A stretch of 64,000 nt of DNA from JBKECY01 sp047975025 (GTDB lineage Bacteria > Bacillota > Clostridia > Lachnospirales > Lachnospiraceae). This document shows, in pieces, positions 23,802 to 33,132 of the stretch (positions are counted from its first letter, which is position 1; the number at the start of each line of letters is the position of its first letter). The stretch covers positions 168,917 to 232,916 of the forward strand of contig JBKECY010000050.1 in NCBI GenBank assembly GCA_047975025.1. The letters are read 5' to 3'. Under the pieces are notes generated by a model, which saw only the letters and a list, made by a program, of their open reading frames with translations, made no database searches and was not told where the DNA came from. Both the position numbers and the translations under genes were made by a program.

Positions 23802-25337
23802 GTGAGAAAAATTGCACGAATCGTATTTGGCAGAATGTTATACGTCATACTTGCTTTATTGCTTCAATTTATATGGCTGTTTGCATTCTTTGTTTTTTTG
23901 GACCGGACATCTACGGGTGTCTCTATTGCCATGCGCGCACTCAGTATATTGATTGTGCTGTGGATTATTAATCGCAAGATTAATCCGTCCTATAAGCTGG
24001 CATGGACCGTCGTCATTTTGATTTTTCCGATTTTTGGGTTGGTAGTGTATACGTTTTTTGGAAATTCAAGAGTAGCCAGAGTCGTCAAGAAGAACTACGA
24101 ATGGGAACTGATGGGAAGTGCCCGCTTTTCAGAAGAAAGAATTGAGACGAGGCAGCAGTTAGAGAGCATAGATCAGGATGCGGCCAATCAGTCCAGGTAT
24201 ATTCGTGACCATTCCGTATCGCCGGTATGTGCCAACACAACGGCTACCTACTATTCTGTCGGGGAAGAATTATTTCAGAACTGGATTGAAGAGCTGGAAA
24301 AAGCCAAACACTATATTTTTATGGAATATTATATCATCAACGATGGAGTCATGTGGAAGAAAATACTGGACATTCTCATACGCAAAGCGCAGGAGGGAGT
24401 AGATGTCCGGCTTCTGTATGATGATTTTGGATGCTTGATTACACTGCCGCATGATTTCTATAAGGAGTTGCAGGCTAAAAAAATAAAATGCGCTAAATTC
24501 AATCCGATCCGGCCATTTCTGAATGTGTTCCTGAACAATCGTGATCACAGAAAAATCTGCGTCATTGATGGGCATACAGGCTTTACAGGCGGAATTAATA
24601 TAGCGGATGAGTATATCAACCAGAAGGAGCGTTTTGGACACTGGAAGGATACAGGGGTCATGCTCAAGGGCGATGCGGTCTGGAATCTGACTATCATGTT
24701 CTTGCAGATGTGGTCCGTCATCACACGTGTCCCCAGCAGTTATAACAAATATCTGCCGCACCAGTTCCATGCAGAGCCGTTCCGGTCAGATGGGTTTATC
24801 CAGCCGTTTTCAGATTCACCGCTGGATAATGAAGCGGTAGGAGAGAATGTGTACCTGAATATTATTAATAAAGCCAAGAAGTACGTATACATTTGTACGC
24901 CCTACCTGATTATTGATAATGAGGTTATGACCGCCTTATGTCTGGCCGCGAAAAGCGGGATAGATGTACGGCTTATGACTCCGGGCATTCCTGATAAAAA
25001 AATGATTTTCTGGCTGACACAGTCATATTATGAGCAGCTGATCGAAGCCGGTGTGAAGATTTATGAATACCAGCTGGGATTTTTGCATGCCAAGTCCTTT
25101 GTCAGTGATGATGAATATGTGGTCATTGGTACGATTAATCTGGATTACAGAAGCCTGTATCTGCATTTTGAAAATGGTGTCTGGCTGTATCGAAACAGCA
25201 TCTGGAAAGATGTAAAAGCAGATTTTCTTGCTACGATTGAAAAATCAAAAATGGTAACACTTGAATTTTGTAAAAATAGGAATATATTTGTGCGGTGGAC
25301 ACAGACTGTATTAAAGGTATTTGCTCCACTGTTATAA
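23802..25337 (+). CDS. cls: Cardiolipin synthase
   Basis: A 511-residue membrane phospholipase-D-superfamily enzyme that joins two phosphatidylglycerols. Two N-terminal transmembrane helices (about residues 10-65) precede the PLDc_N region, and two HKD motifs follow: D-H-R-K-I-C-V-I-D-G and H-A-K-S-F-V-S-D-D with G-T-I-N-L-D-Y-R-S after it. The start is a GTG at 23802 behind AGGGGGAATT; longer in-frame readings would begin inside rpsU and cross its terminator. The gene stops 14 bp before the ABC exporter gene. Confidence 0.92.
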   Translation: MRKIARIVFGRMLYVILALLLQFIWLFAFFVFLDRTSTGVSIAMRALSILIVLWIINRKINPSYKLAWTVVILIFPIFGLVVYTFFGNSRVARVVKKNYEWELMGSARFSEERIETRQQLESIDQDAANQSRYIRDHSVSPVCANTTATYYSVGEELFQNWIEELEKAKHYIFMEYYIINDGVMWKKILDILIRKAQEGVDVRLLYDDFGCLITLPHDFYKELQAKKIKCAKFNPIRPFLNVFLNNRDHRKICVIDGHTGFTGGINIADEYINQKERFGHWKDTGVMLKGDAVWNLTIMFLQMWSVITRVPSSYNKYLPHQFHAEPFRSDGFIQPFSDSPLDNEAVGENVYLNIINKAKKYVYICTPYLIIDNEVMTALCLAAKSGIDVRLMTPGIPDKKMIFWLTQSYYEQLIEAGVKIYEYQLGFLHAKSFVSDDEYVVIGTINLDYRSLYLHFENGVWLYRNSIWKDVKADFLATIEKSKMVTLEFCKNRNIFVRWTQTVLKVFAPLL

Positions 25338-25351
25338 ACAGAGGTGATAAC

Positions 25352-27079
25352 ATGGTAAAATCATTAAAAAAACTGGCACGCTATTATATACCATACAGAA
25401 AACTGTTCTTTAGTGATCTGTTCTTTGCGGCACTGGGCGCGGCAGTCACACTGGCGATTCCGTTGTTGGTACGCTATATCACATATGAAGTGATTGATTT
25501 TCCGCAGGCACAGGCGCTGGCAGTGATTCTTAAAATTGCGGTTGTCATGCTGGGGCTTGTATTGATCGAGTGGGGCTGTAACTATTTTATTACCTATTAC
25601 GGGCATACGATGGGAGCCTATATTGAGCATGATATGCGAAATGAAATCTTTGAGCATTATCAAAAACTCTCGTTTTCCTTTTATGATAACCAAAAGATAG
25701 GAAAATTACTCTCCAGGATAACCAATGATCTATTCGATATCACTGAATTACTGCATCATGGACCTGAGGATTTGCTGATTTCGGTCATTAAACTCGTAGG
25801 TTCGTTTATCATTCTGTTAATGATTAACTGGAAAATGGCAGTGTTGTCTATTTTCATTGTTGTGATCATGCTGTTGTTCGCCTTGCTCTCCAACAAGAAA
25901 ATGCGGGGTGCTTTCAAGGATAACAGAGCAAGAATTGCAGATATTAACGGACAGATCGAAGACAGCCTTTCAGGCATCCGGGTTGTCAAATCCTTTGGAA
26001 ATGAAGATGTGGAATTCGGCAAATTCAGAAAAGGAAATGAAAGATTTGTAGAGTCTAAGAAGATTACGTATCGTACCATGGCATTATATAATTCCGTTAT
26101 GAATGCGTTTACAACGCTGATTACTGTGGTGTCTTTGATTCTGGGAGCTATTTTCTTGTCCGGCGGACAGCTTGAAATCCCGGATCTTGTAACCTTTCTT
26201 TTGTACATCAGCAATTTTATTGACCCTGTGAAAAAGCTGATCAACTTTACAGAGCAGTTCCAAAATGGTTACAGCGGTTATGAAAGATTCCGGGAGATAC
26301 TGGAGATTCACCCGGATATCGAAGATGAGCCGGATGCGGTTGATTTACCTGTGGTACAAGGTGACATTCGTTTTGACCATGTTTCGTTTCATTATGAAGA
26401 TTCCCAGGAGCAGGTGCTAAATGACCTGAACTTAAGTGTAGAGGCAGGCGAGTATGTGGCGCTTGTAGGAACTTCGGGAGCAGGCAAAACGACTTTGTGC
26501 AGCCTGATTCCCCGCTTCTATGAGCCTACGGCCGGTGCGATTTATCTGGACGGAACCGATATCAAGAAAATCAAACTACGAGAGCTTAGAAAGCAAATCG
26601 GTGTTGTACAGCAGGATGTGTATCTGTTCGCAGGTACAATCCTTGAAAATATACGATATGGTAATACCAGAGCCAGTGATGCGGAAGTCGTTGAGGCGGC
26701 GAAAGCGGCCAATGCACACGATTTTATTATGCAGATGCCGGATACCTATCATACGGATATCGGACAAAGAGGGGTGAAACTCTCCGGAGGACAAAAGCAG
26801 AGACTTTCTATTGCCCGAGTGTTTTTAAAGAACCCCGGAATTTTGATTTTTGATGAAGCCACCTCAGCCTTGGATACGGAAAGTGAGAAAGTGGTGCAGG
26901 AATCACTGGAAGAGCTGGCAAAGAACAGAACGACCTTTGTAATTGCACACAGGCTGTCAACCATTCGAAATGCACGTCGTATATTGGTACTGGATGAAGA
27001 AGGTATCGTGGAAGAGGGGACCCATCAGGAACTGCTGGATCGAAACGGAGTGTACGCGAAACTGAATGCATATAAATAG
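25352..27079 (+). CDS. ABC exporter, fused membrane and ATPase domains
   Basis: A 575-residue half-transporter. The membrane domain (type IV ABC exporter, six helices) covers about residues 1-310. The ATPase domain has Walker A G-T-S-G-A-G-K-T-T, signature L-S-G-G-Q-K-Q-R, Walker B I-L-I-F-D-E-A and the H-loop I-A-H-R-L-S. It probably works as a homodimer, since no second half is adjacent. The start at 25352 follows AGAGGTGAT. It is similar to MsbA/BmrA-type lipid or drug exporters; the substrate is unknown. The neighbouring cardiolipin synthase makes a lipid substrate conceivable. Confidence 0.9.
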   Translation: MVKSLKKLARYYIPYRKLFFSDLFFAALGAAVTLAIPLLVRYITYEVIDFPQAQALAVILKIAVVMLGLVLIEWGCNYFITYYGHTMGAYIEHDMRNEIFEHYQKLSFSFYDNQKIGKLLSRITNDLFDITELLHHGPEDLLISVIKLVGSFIILLMINWKMAVLSIFIVVIMLLFALLSNKKMRGAFKDNRARIADINGQIEDSLSGIRVVKSFGNEDVEFGKFRKGNERFVESKKITYRTMALYNSVMNAFTTLITVVSLILGAIFLSGGQLEIPDLVTFLLYISNFIDPVKKLINFTEQFQNGYSGYERFREILEIHPDIEDEPDAVDLPVVQGDIRFDHVSFHYEDSQEQVLNDLNLSVEAGEYVALVGTSGAGKTTLCSLIPRFYEPTAGAIYLDGTDIKKIKLRELRKQIGVVQQDVYLFAGTILENIRYGNTRASDAEVVEAAKAANAHDFIMQMPDTYHTDIGQRGVKLSGGQKQRLSIARVFLKNPGILIFDEATSALDTESEKVVQESLEELAKNRTTFVIAHRLSTIRNARRILVLDEEGIVEEGTHQELLDRNGVYAKLNAYK

Positions 27080-27110
27080 GTTTGAAAATAAGGGATACAA
27101 TGAGGTCTGC

Positions 27111-27914
27111 ATGAAAACATTTGTAATAAAGAGGTATCAAGTCGCATCAGCAAAACTTGCGATGGGCTCACCCGGAATTCGTCTGGCATTTCTTTCTGAT
27201 CTTCATAGCGTAGTGTATGGCTCGCAGAATCGCACACTGTTAAAATCGATTGCGGCAGCGCGCCCGGACTGTATTCTGGTCGGCGGTGATATGATGGTAG
27301 GACGAAGTCCGGAGTCATTGGCAGTGCCCCAGCAGCTCTTGTCACAGCTTGCAAAGCGCTTTCGGATTTTTTATTCTTACGGCAATCACGAAAGCAGCAT
27401 GCAGCTTGCTTATAGTCCGTACCGGAGTGCTTTTGATGAATACAAAGAGCAGCTGCAGCATAGAGGTGTGGTCTTCGTGGACAATACAAGAGCCGGATTT
27501 GAGATTCGTGGGACACAGCTTGGCATCTATGGTTTGCACCTGGAGAAGGACTATTTTGCACGTTACCGGCCGAAACAGCTTTCAGACAGTGAGCTGGACC
27601 GACGCTTCCACACACAGACAGTACAGGAGGAATACGCTGTTTTGCTGGCGCATAATCCGATGCATGCGGAAGCCTATTTTGCCTGGAAGAGCGACTTGAT
27701 CCTGGCAGGACATAATCATGGCGGCATCGTCCGTTTCACAGAAAATAAAGGCCTGTTTATCCCTCATATTCCGCCGATTCCCAAGTACTGCTGCGGACGC
27801 TTTGACAGGGGGGACAAAACGATGATTGTCAGCGCCGGACTGGGAGAGCATACGATTCCGGTCAGGATACATAATCCAAGGGAATTAATACTCATTGATA
27901 TTGAAGCTAAGTAG
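27111..27914 (+). CDS. Metallophosphoesterase, YaeI/YkuE-like
   Basis: A 267-residue calcineurin-like phosphoesterase. Metal-binding motifs in order: F-L-S-D-L-H-S (D-x-H), V-G-G-D-M-M (GDxx), Y-G-N-H-E (GNH[E/D]), L-L-A-H-N-P (H) and L-A-G-H-N-H-G-G (GHxH). The family includes proteins acting on lipid-linked pyrophosphates (LpxH-like) and cyclic nucleotides; the absence of a clear N-terminal signal or membrane helix suggests a cytoplasmic enzyme. ATG 27111 follows GAGGT; an in-frame ATG at 27066 lies inside the ABC gene. Confidence 0.85.
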   Translation: MKTFVIKRYQVASAKLAMGSPGIRLAFLSDLHSVVYGSQNRTLLKSIAAARPDCILVGGDMMVGRSPESLAVPQQLLSQLAKRFRIFYSYGNHESSMQLAYSPYRSAFDEYKEQLQHRGVVFVDNTRAGFEIRGTQLGIYGLHLEKDYFARYRPKQLSDSELDRRFHTQTVQEEYAVLLAHNPMHAEAYFAWKSDLILAGHNHGGIVRFTENKGLFIPHIPPIPKYCCGRFDRGDKTMIVSAGLGEHTIPVRIHNPRELILIDIEAK

Positions 27915-27926
27915 TAAGGAGTTTAT

Positions 27927-28676
27927 ATGGCAATTTCCGTTAAATTAGAAGTGTTTGAAGGTCCTCTGGATTTACTGCTGCATCTGATTGACAAAAACAA
28001 GATTGATATATATGATATTCCTATCGTGGAGATTACCGAGCAGTATCTGGATTATGTAAAAAAAATGTCACATGAAGATCTGGCAGTCGTGAGTGAATTC
28101 ATGGTCATGGCGGCTACCTTGATTCAGATTAAATGCAGCATGCTTTTGCCCAGAGAAGTCAATGAAGAGGGCGAGGAAGAAGATCCAAGAGCAGAGCTGG
28201 TGGAGCGGCTGGTGGAATACAAGCTGTACAAGAAGATGTCCGGAGAGCTTAGGGATTTTATGCTGCAGGCAGAAAAAGTCTTATATAAGAAACCCACGAT
28301 TCCTGAGGAAGTCCTGGCGTACAGGCCCGAAGCCGACCCAGCAGAGCTGCTGCAGGGGATTACTCTGGATCAGATGAATGCGATTTTTCAGTCAATCCTG
28401 CTGCGCCAGGAGGACAAAGTCGACCCGATTCGCAGCAAATTCGGAAAGATTGAAAAGGAAGAGGTTAATCTTCCGGAGAAGATTGAATTTGTGCGTGACT
28501 ATGCGAAAGCGCATGGGAGCTTCAGCTTCCGCACACTGATTTCCCGTCAGGCCTCGAAAATGCAGGTCGTTGTCACGTTCCTGGCTATTTTGGAGCTGAT
28601 GAAGGTGGGAGATATTATGATTAGTCAGGAAAGTATTTTTGATGATATTAAGATTAGTCTGAAATCGACAGACTAG
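27927..28676 (+). CDS. scpA: Segregation and condensation protein A
   Basis: A 249-residue kleisin subunit of the SMC-ScpAB condensin that binds Smc heads and ScpB. The N-terminus F-E-G-P-L-D-L-L-L-H-L-I is the ScpA signature, followed by I-D-I-Y-D-I-P-I-V-E-I-T-E-Q-Y and an acidic linker near residue 75. The C-terminal winged-helix part is near 190-249. RBS AAGGAG. scpB follows after 19 bp, the usual order. Confidence 0.96.
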   Translation: MAISVKLEVFEGPLDLLLHLIDKNKIDIYDIPIVEITEQYLDYVKKMSHEDLAVVSEFMVMAATLIQIKCSMLLPREVNEEGEEEDPRAELVERLVEYKLYKKMSGELRDFMLQAEKVLYKKPTIPEEVLAYRPEADPAELLQGITLDQMNAIFQSILLRQEDKVDPIRSKFGKIEKEEVNLPEKIEFVRDYAKAHGSFSFRTLISRQASKMQVVVTFLAILELMKVGDIMISQESIFDDIKISLKSTD

Positions 28677-28695
28677 GCGGGATGAGGGGATATAC

Positions 28696-29265
28696 GTGGA
28701 ACTAAAAAAGATCGAAGCGGCTATCGAAGCCATACTATTTGCCATGGGAGATTCCGTAAGTCTTTCCCAGATCGCAAAAGCGATTGAGCAGGATACGCAG
28801 ACGACCAGAAAAATCATACGCGACCTGATGGAGACATACGAAACTGAAAACAGAGGGATTCATATTGTTGAATTGGAGGATTCCTATCAGCTGTGTACGA
28901 AGAAAGAGTATTACGACGAATTAATTACCATAGCCATGCAGCCGAAAGCACCGACACTTACCGATGTGGTCCTTGAGACACTTTCCATTATTGCTTATAA
29001 GCAGCCGATTACCCGTATGGAGATTGAGAAGATTCGGGGGGTCAAAAGTGATCATGCAGTCAACAAACTGATAGAATATCGTCTGATTAAGGAACTCGGA
29101 CGCCTGGATGCGCCCGGTAAACCAATCCTGTTTGGTACGACGGAAGAATTCCTGCGTATCTTTGGTGTATCGGCAGTGGATGAGCTGCCGGTACCTAATA
29201 CAGTGGAATTAGAAGAATTCAAAGTACAGGCGCAGGAAGAAATGCAGTTGAAGCTGGATATTTAG
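28696..29265 (+). CDS. scpB: Segregation and condensation protein B
   Basis: A 189-residue partner of ScpA with two winged-helix domains. A-I-L-F-A-M-G-D near the N-terminus and L-S-I-I-A-Y-K-Q-P-I-T-R-M-E-I-E-K-I-R-G-V in the second domain are family signatures. The start is GTG at 28696 preceded by GATGAGGGG. It acts at the chromosome with Smc. Confidence 0.96.
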   Translation: MELKKIEAAIEAILFAMGDSVSLSQIAKAIEQDTQTTRKIIRDLMETYETENRGIHIVELEDSYQLCTKKEYYDELITIAMQPKAPTLTDVVLETLSIIAYKQPITRMEIEKIRGVKSDHAVNKLIEYRLIKELGRLDAPGKPILFGTTEEFLRIFGVSAVDELPVPNTVELEEFKVQAQEEMQLKLDI

Positions 29266-29291
29266 TCACCTGATGTCAGTAAGGAGAACCA

Positions 29292-30077
29292 ATGCCAACA
29301 ACCTTTGCACATGATCTGTTTGGCGCAGAAGTGTTCAAGCAGGCAGCAGCACCGGTACAAAAGCTCGTGTTGTCAAATAAGAATCTATACCGCATCGGGC
29401 TGCATGGGCCTGATGTGCTGTTTTATTATTTTCTATGGGTCAACAAAGTCAATCAATATGGAGTCAGACTGCACAAGGAGGCCGCCAGAGGCTTTTTTGA
29501 GAACAACCTGGCAAAAGCCCGGGCACAGAAGAATGAGGCACTGCTGAGCTATCTGTGCGGCTTTGCCTGCCATCTTGTACTGGACAGTACCTGCCACCCC
29601 TATATTTATTCGATTGAACGTGAAGTCTCACATGGTGAAATTGAGAAAGAGCTCGACCGCTATCTGATGCTGCGGGAAGGCAAGGACCCGTTTCACTATT
29701 ATCCGGCAGAGGTTCTTACAGTTCGCAGAAAGGACTGTCGTGTGATGCAGGAGGCTTTTGAAGGTGTCAGCGCCCGCCAGATTGCATTTGCCTTGAAGGG
29801 TATGAAGAATGTGACCAAGGCAATGGTATACACAGATAATGAGGTCAGAAGGCAGACCATCTTCCTGCTGTTAAAGCTGACGGGTGCCTACGATAAGCTG
29901 GCCGGCAACTTCATGAAAAAAGAATGTGACCCGGCACTTCTTCCGTATCTGCAAAAGGTGCTGGATTTATTTGAAACCGCAGTTAAGAGAGCGCCGGACA
30001 TAATAGAAGCGGTGTACAGATCCTATGAATCTGCAGCACCGCTTCCGGATTACTTTGATAGAAATTATAATGAGTAG
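29292..30077 (+). CDS. Zinc-dependent phospholipase C family protein
   Basis: A 261-residue protein of the Zn_dep_PLPC family. It begins P-T-T-F-A-H-D-L-F-G and has H-G-P-D-V-L-F-Y-Y-F-L and L-C-G-F-A-C-H-L-V-L-D-S-T-C-H-P-Y, with the histidines and aspartates expected to bind metal. There is no signal peptide, unlike secreted phospholipases; bacterial relatives of this size are of unknown function. RBS AAGGAG. Its stop lies only 6 bp from the stop of the convergent arsR-type gene, with no terminator between them. Confidence 0.82.
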   Translation: MPTTFAHDLFGAEVFKQAAAPVQKLVLSNKNLYRIGLHGPDVLFYYFLWVNKVNQYGVRLHKEAARGFFENNLAKARAQKNEALLSYLCGFACHLVLDSTCHPYIYSIEREVSHGEIEKELDRYLMLREGKDPFHYYPAEVLTVRRKDCRVMQEAFEGVSARQIAFALKGMKNVTKAMVYTDNEVRRQTIFLLLKLTGAYDKLAGNFMKKECDPALLPYLQKVLDLFETAVKRAPDIIEAVYRSYESAAPLPDYFDRNYNE

Positions 30078-30083
30078 CTGGAT

Positions 30084-30452
30084 CTATTCAGCGACATGCT
30101 CCATCCCCTGTGAAAGGATCGTGGAAACATGTGAGTCCGCCAGAGAATAGAATACGGTCTTTCCTTCGCGTCGGAATTTTACAAGGTGTGAGTGTTTTAA
30201 AACACGCAGCTGATGCGAAATTGCACTTTGGCTTACACCGACCACCTCTGAAATATCGCATACACACAGCTCGTGTACGGACAAAGCATACAGGATTCGG
30301 ACACGTGTCGGATCCCCAAATACTTTGAATAAATCGGCAAGAGCGACCAGAGAAGTATCGTCAGGAGTTATCCTGCTGATAATTTCCTTATGTGTGTGAT
30401 AATCCCCGCACAATTCAATTTCATCTTCTTTGGCAAGAGATTCGTTGGTCAT
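30084..30452 (-). CDS. ArsR/SmtB-family metal-responsive repressor
   Basis: A 122-residue winged-helix repressor. F-G-D-P-T-R-V-R-I-L-Y-A-L and E-L-C-V-C-D-I-S-E (the ELCVCDL-type alpha-3 site with Cys-x-Cys), then S-Q-S-A-I-S-H-Q-L-R-V-L-K. The ELCVCD cysteines favour Cd/Pb/Zn sensing of the CadC type; the C-terminal H-V-S-T-I-L-S-Q-G-M-E-H may add an alpha-5 site. ATG 30452 follows GGAGGG; it lies 2 bp after the ATPase stop, so it is the second gene of that operon. It probably binds the palindrome at 32944-32973. Confidence 0.9.
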   Translation of the reverse strand: MTNESLAKEDEIELCGDYHTHKEIISRITPDDTSLVALADLFKVFGDPTRVRILYALSVHELCVCDISEVVGVSQSAISHQLRVLKHSHLVKFRREGKTVFYSLADSHVSTILSQGMEHVAE

Positions 30453-30454
30453 AA

Positions 30455-32932
30455 TCAACCCTCCTTTTTGCGGTATAGTACTCTAATAGAGTTTAACACA
30501 CAAATCACCGCAACGCCAGTGTCAGCGAAAATTGCCATCCACATATTGGCGTATCCCATAAATCCGAGAATCATTACAATGACTTTAATCAAAAGTGCGA
30601 ACACAACATTTTGCATTGCAATGCGTGTTGTGATTCTAGAGAGTGACATTGCCTCAACGATAGAGGTAAGGGTCGAATTCATGAACACAACATCAGCGGC
30701 TTCAATCGCAGCATCGGCACCACTGCCCATGGCAGCACCTACATCGGCACCTGCGAGAACCGGAGCATCGTTAATACCATCACCGACAAACATAACAGAA
30801 CCTTTGCTGCTGCGCAGAGCCTGCAGGGTGTCCAATTTGTCCTGCGGAAGCTGTTTGGCATAGATGGCATCAATGCCGATCTTTTCGCCGATTTCAGCAG
30901 CACTTTTCTGAGAGTCGCCGGTAACCATTGCTGTAAAAATCCCTTGCTTTTTTAGTGCGGCAACAGCAGCGGCAGATTCTGGTTTTAATGTATCAGAAAT
31001 CAGAAGATGACCGATATAGTTCTGGTTCAGCGCAAGGAATACTTCGGTACCATAGGAAAGAGTTTCATCGGCCGCAATCGCAACGCCTCTGCTTTCAAGG
31101 AAAGCCCGGGTACCGCACAACAGTGTTCCGGCGGAGATGACCGCTTCAATTCCATTGCCGGCAATTTCCTTTAAGGTGGAAGGAGATTCTACTACAAGTT
31201 GTTTCCGTTCGGCGGCCCGGGTGATACTGACCGCGATTGGATGTGTGGAATTAAGTTCACAGCTTGCTGCATAGGAGAGCAGCTCTTCTTTTGACAGGCT
31301 GCCAAAAGGAACGGCATCTTGTACTTCAAAATCACCCTTTGTAATGGTACCGGTCTTATCAAGGACTACCGCTTTTACATTGTTGATCGCTTCGATGGAA
31401 ACGCCACCTTTAAACAGGATACCGAGCTTGGAACCGGCTCCGATACCTGAAAAGAAGGCAAGCGGTACACTAAGTACTAGCGCACATGGGCAGCTGATGA
31501 CAAGGAAAGTGATTGCTGTGTATACCCATTGGTACCAATTCCCTGTAATGAGTGAAGGGATGATGGCGGTTGCCAGTGCTAATAGGACAACGAATGGAGT
31601 ATAAATTCTGGCAAAACGTGTAATAAAACGGTCAATACGAGGCTTGCTTGCACTGGCATTCTCGACGGAATCCAAGATACGTGATACCATAGAATCAGCC
31701 AGGACTTTTGCCACACGTATGTGCAGTAAGCCTGAGGTGTTGATACATCCCGAGATAACCTCACTGCCCGGAGATACCTTCACAGGTACATGTTCGCCGG
31801 TTACGGCAGAGGTGTCAAGTCGGCTCTCGCCTTGTACAACAACAGCGTCGAGAGGGATACGGTCGCCGGCACGAACCAGCAGAATATCACCAATTTGTGC
31901 GTCTTCAGCCGGAATCTCAAAACTTTCTTCGCCTTCAAGCCGTGTGACGACCTCCGGGCGAAGGTCTACTGCATCCATGATCTGCGAGCGGCTGCGTTCT
32001 ACGGCAATATCTTCAAACAGTTCGCCGACCCGATAGAAGAGGATTACACCGACGGCTTCCGCGAAATCGCCGATGGATATGGCAGCAATCGTAGCGAGGC
32101 TCATCAGGAAGTTCTCGTCGAACAGCTGTCCTTTTGCGAGGTTCTTCACTGCTTTAATAATAATCTCAAGACCAAGTACGACATAGGTGATCAGCAGCAG
32201 TACTTCAGGTACGTAAGGAACGGATGTAAAATTGGAAAGCAGAAGTGCAACGGCAAAAAGCAGGGCACCTGCGCCGATCAACAGACCTGTACGCAGATTC
32301 TCGGACATACCGCCCTTCGTCTTCTCAGAAGCTGCGCGGGCACGCAGCGGTTTCAAGATAACCTTTACTTCTGATTCGATGGAAGAGCAGATTTCCTGAA
32401 TCTGACCAATTAGAGATTCAGGATTCTCGCCACTTACTTTCAGTTGTTTTGTTGTGAAGGTCACCGTAGCGCCGGTTACCCCGGCCAATTCACCGACACG
32501 ACGCTCCATTTTGGCAGCACAGTTTGCACACCCGAGATTCTCCAGAATAAAGGTGGCGGAAGAACTGCCGGCCGGTGTGGCATGAGAATGTGTTTCCTGG
32601 GCATGCGCTTCATGTGAGTGTGCTTCATGAGAATGTTCGTGAGAGTGGTCAGAGCCGCAGCCGCAGGAATCATTAGCGTCTGCATGAGAATGCCCTTCGT
32701 GAGAGTGGTCAGAGCCACAGCCGCAGGAATCATTAGCGTCTGCATGGGAATGCCCTTCGTGAGTATGGTCGGAGCCGCAGCCGCAGGAATCATTAGCGTC
32801 TGCGTGGGAATGCCCTTCGTGAGAGTGGTCAGAGCCGCAGCCGCAGGGAGCACCATGTGCTTCATGAGAATGTGTATGATCTGTATGGCAGGCATCTGCT
32901 GTGCCATGGGGTTTATTTGTAGTTGAATTCAT
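30455..32932 (-). CDS. Heavy-metal efflux P1B-type ATPase (CadA/ZntA group) with His-rich N-terminus
   Basis: An 825-residue metal pump. Residues ~5-125 are an array of His/Cys-rich repeats, then an HMA domain with G-C-A-N-C-A-A-K, eight predicted helices, the transport motif S-C-P-C-A-L-V-L, phosphorylation site D-K-T-G-T-I-T (Asp525), H-P-I-A-V and G-D-G-I-N-D-A-P. The Cys-Pro-Cys and His-rich end point to Zn/Cd/Pb export. The ATG at 32932 follows AGGAGG; an upstream in-frame ATG at 32950 would overlap the operator. Controlled by the ArsR protein encoded 2 bp after it. The repeats could expand and contract. Confidence 0.93.
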   Translation of the reverse strand: MNSTTNKPHGTADACHTDHTHSHEAHGAPCGCGSDHSHEGHSHADANDSCGCGSDHTHEGHSHADANDSCGCGSDHSHEGHSHADANDSCGCGSDHSHEHSHEAHSHEAHAQETHSHATPAGSSSATFILENLGCANCAAKMERRVGELAGVTGATVTFTTKQLKVSGENPESLIGQIQEICSSIESEVKVILKPLRARAASEKTKGGMSENLRTGLLIGAGALLFAVALLLSNFTSVPYVPEVLLLITYVVLGLEIIIKAVKNLAKGQLFDENFLMSLATIAAISIGDFAEAVGVILFYRVGELFEDIAVERSRSQIMDAVDLRPEVVTRLEGEESFEIPAEDAQIGDILLVRAGDRIPLDAVVVQGESRLDTSAVTGEHVPVKVSPGSEVISGCINTSGLLHIRVAKVLADSMVSRILDSVENASASKPRIDRFITRFARIYTPFVVLLALATAIIPSLITGNWYQWVYTAITFLVISCPCALVLSVPLAFFSGIGAGSKLGILFKGGVSIEAINNVKAVVLDKTGTITKGDFEVQDAVPFGSLSKEELLSYAASCELNSTHPIAVSITRAAERKQLVVESPSTLKEIAGNGIEAVISAGTLLCGTRAFLESRGVAIAADETLSYGTEVFLALNQNYIGHLLISDTLKPESAAAVAALKKQGIFTAMVTGDSQKSAAEIGEKIGIDAIYAKQLPQDKLDTLQALRSSKGSVMFVGDGINDAPVLAGADVGAAMGSGADAAIEAADVVFMNSTLTSIVEAMSLSRITTRIAMQNVVFALLIKVIVMILGFMGYANMWMAIFADTGVAVICVLNSIRVLYRKKEG
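32641..32847. repeat. Tandem 60-bp repeat in the ATPase coding sequence
   Basis: Three full units at 32641-32700, 32701-32760 and 32761-32820 and a partial fourth to 32847. Units 1 and 2 differ at 2 positions and units 2 and 3 at 5. Each encodes 20 residues containing C-G-C-G-S-D-H-S-H-E-G-H-S-H and A-D-A-N-D-S. A less regular H-S-H-E-A-H array adjoins at 32582-32640. Confidence 0.95.
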
Positions 32933-32943
32933 AAATGACCTCC

Positions 32944-32973
32944 TATACATATGAATATCTGTTCATATGTATA
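32944..32973. promoter_or_regulatory. ArsR/SmtB-type operator
   Basis: Perfect 12-base arms, TATACATATGAA and TTCATATGTATA, around a 6-base centre. The core ATATGAA...TTCATAT is the usual SmtB/CadC/CzrA operator form. It overlaps the -10 end and start of the ATPase promoter. Confidence 0.85.
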
Positions 32974-33001
32974 TATAAACACAATAATTGGTTTTTGTCA
33001 A
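32973..33001 (-). promoter_or_regulatory. Promoter of the metal ATPase–arsR operon
   Basis: On the minus strand TTGACA (33001-32996), a 17-bp spacer and TTATAT (32978-32973), with the operator immediately downstream. Confidence 0.75.
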
Positions 33002-33044
33002 TCCATTTAAATAAAGAAAATCAGAAAAGTGAAGAAGCAATTAT

Positions 33045-33073
33045 TTGTATTTTTAAAAAGATTCGTTTATACT
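33045..33073 (+). promoter_or_regulatory. Promoter of the glycosyltransferase gene
   Basis: TTGTAT (33045-33050), a 17-bp spacer and TATACT (33068-33073), 60 bp ahead of the ATG. Confidence 0.65.
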
Positions 33074-33132
33074 AAGGTGGTGCAAAAAAGTTGTTTTTCA
33101 TATAGTAGAAAAGTAGCAGCAGGAGGATAGTT

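Noticed and set aside
30390..32374. Long open frames on the + strand opposite the metal ATPase and its repeats
   Set aside because: They are antisense to a fully conserved ATPase, have no ribosome sites, and their length follows from codon bias and the His-rich repeats.
32641..32847. Regular 60-bp repeats as a possible CRISPR array
   Set aside because: There are no spacers; the repeat is contiguous, in frame, and encodes a metal-binding module.
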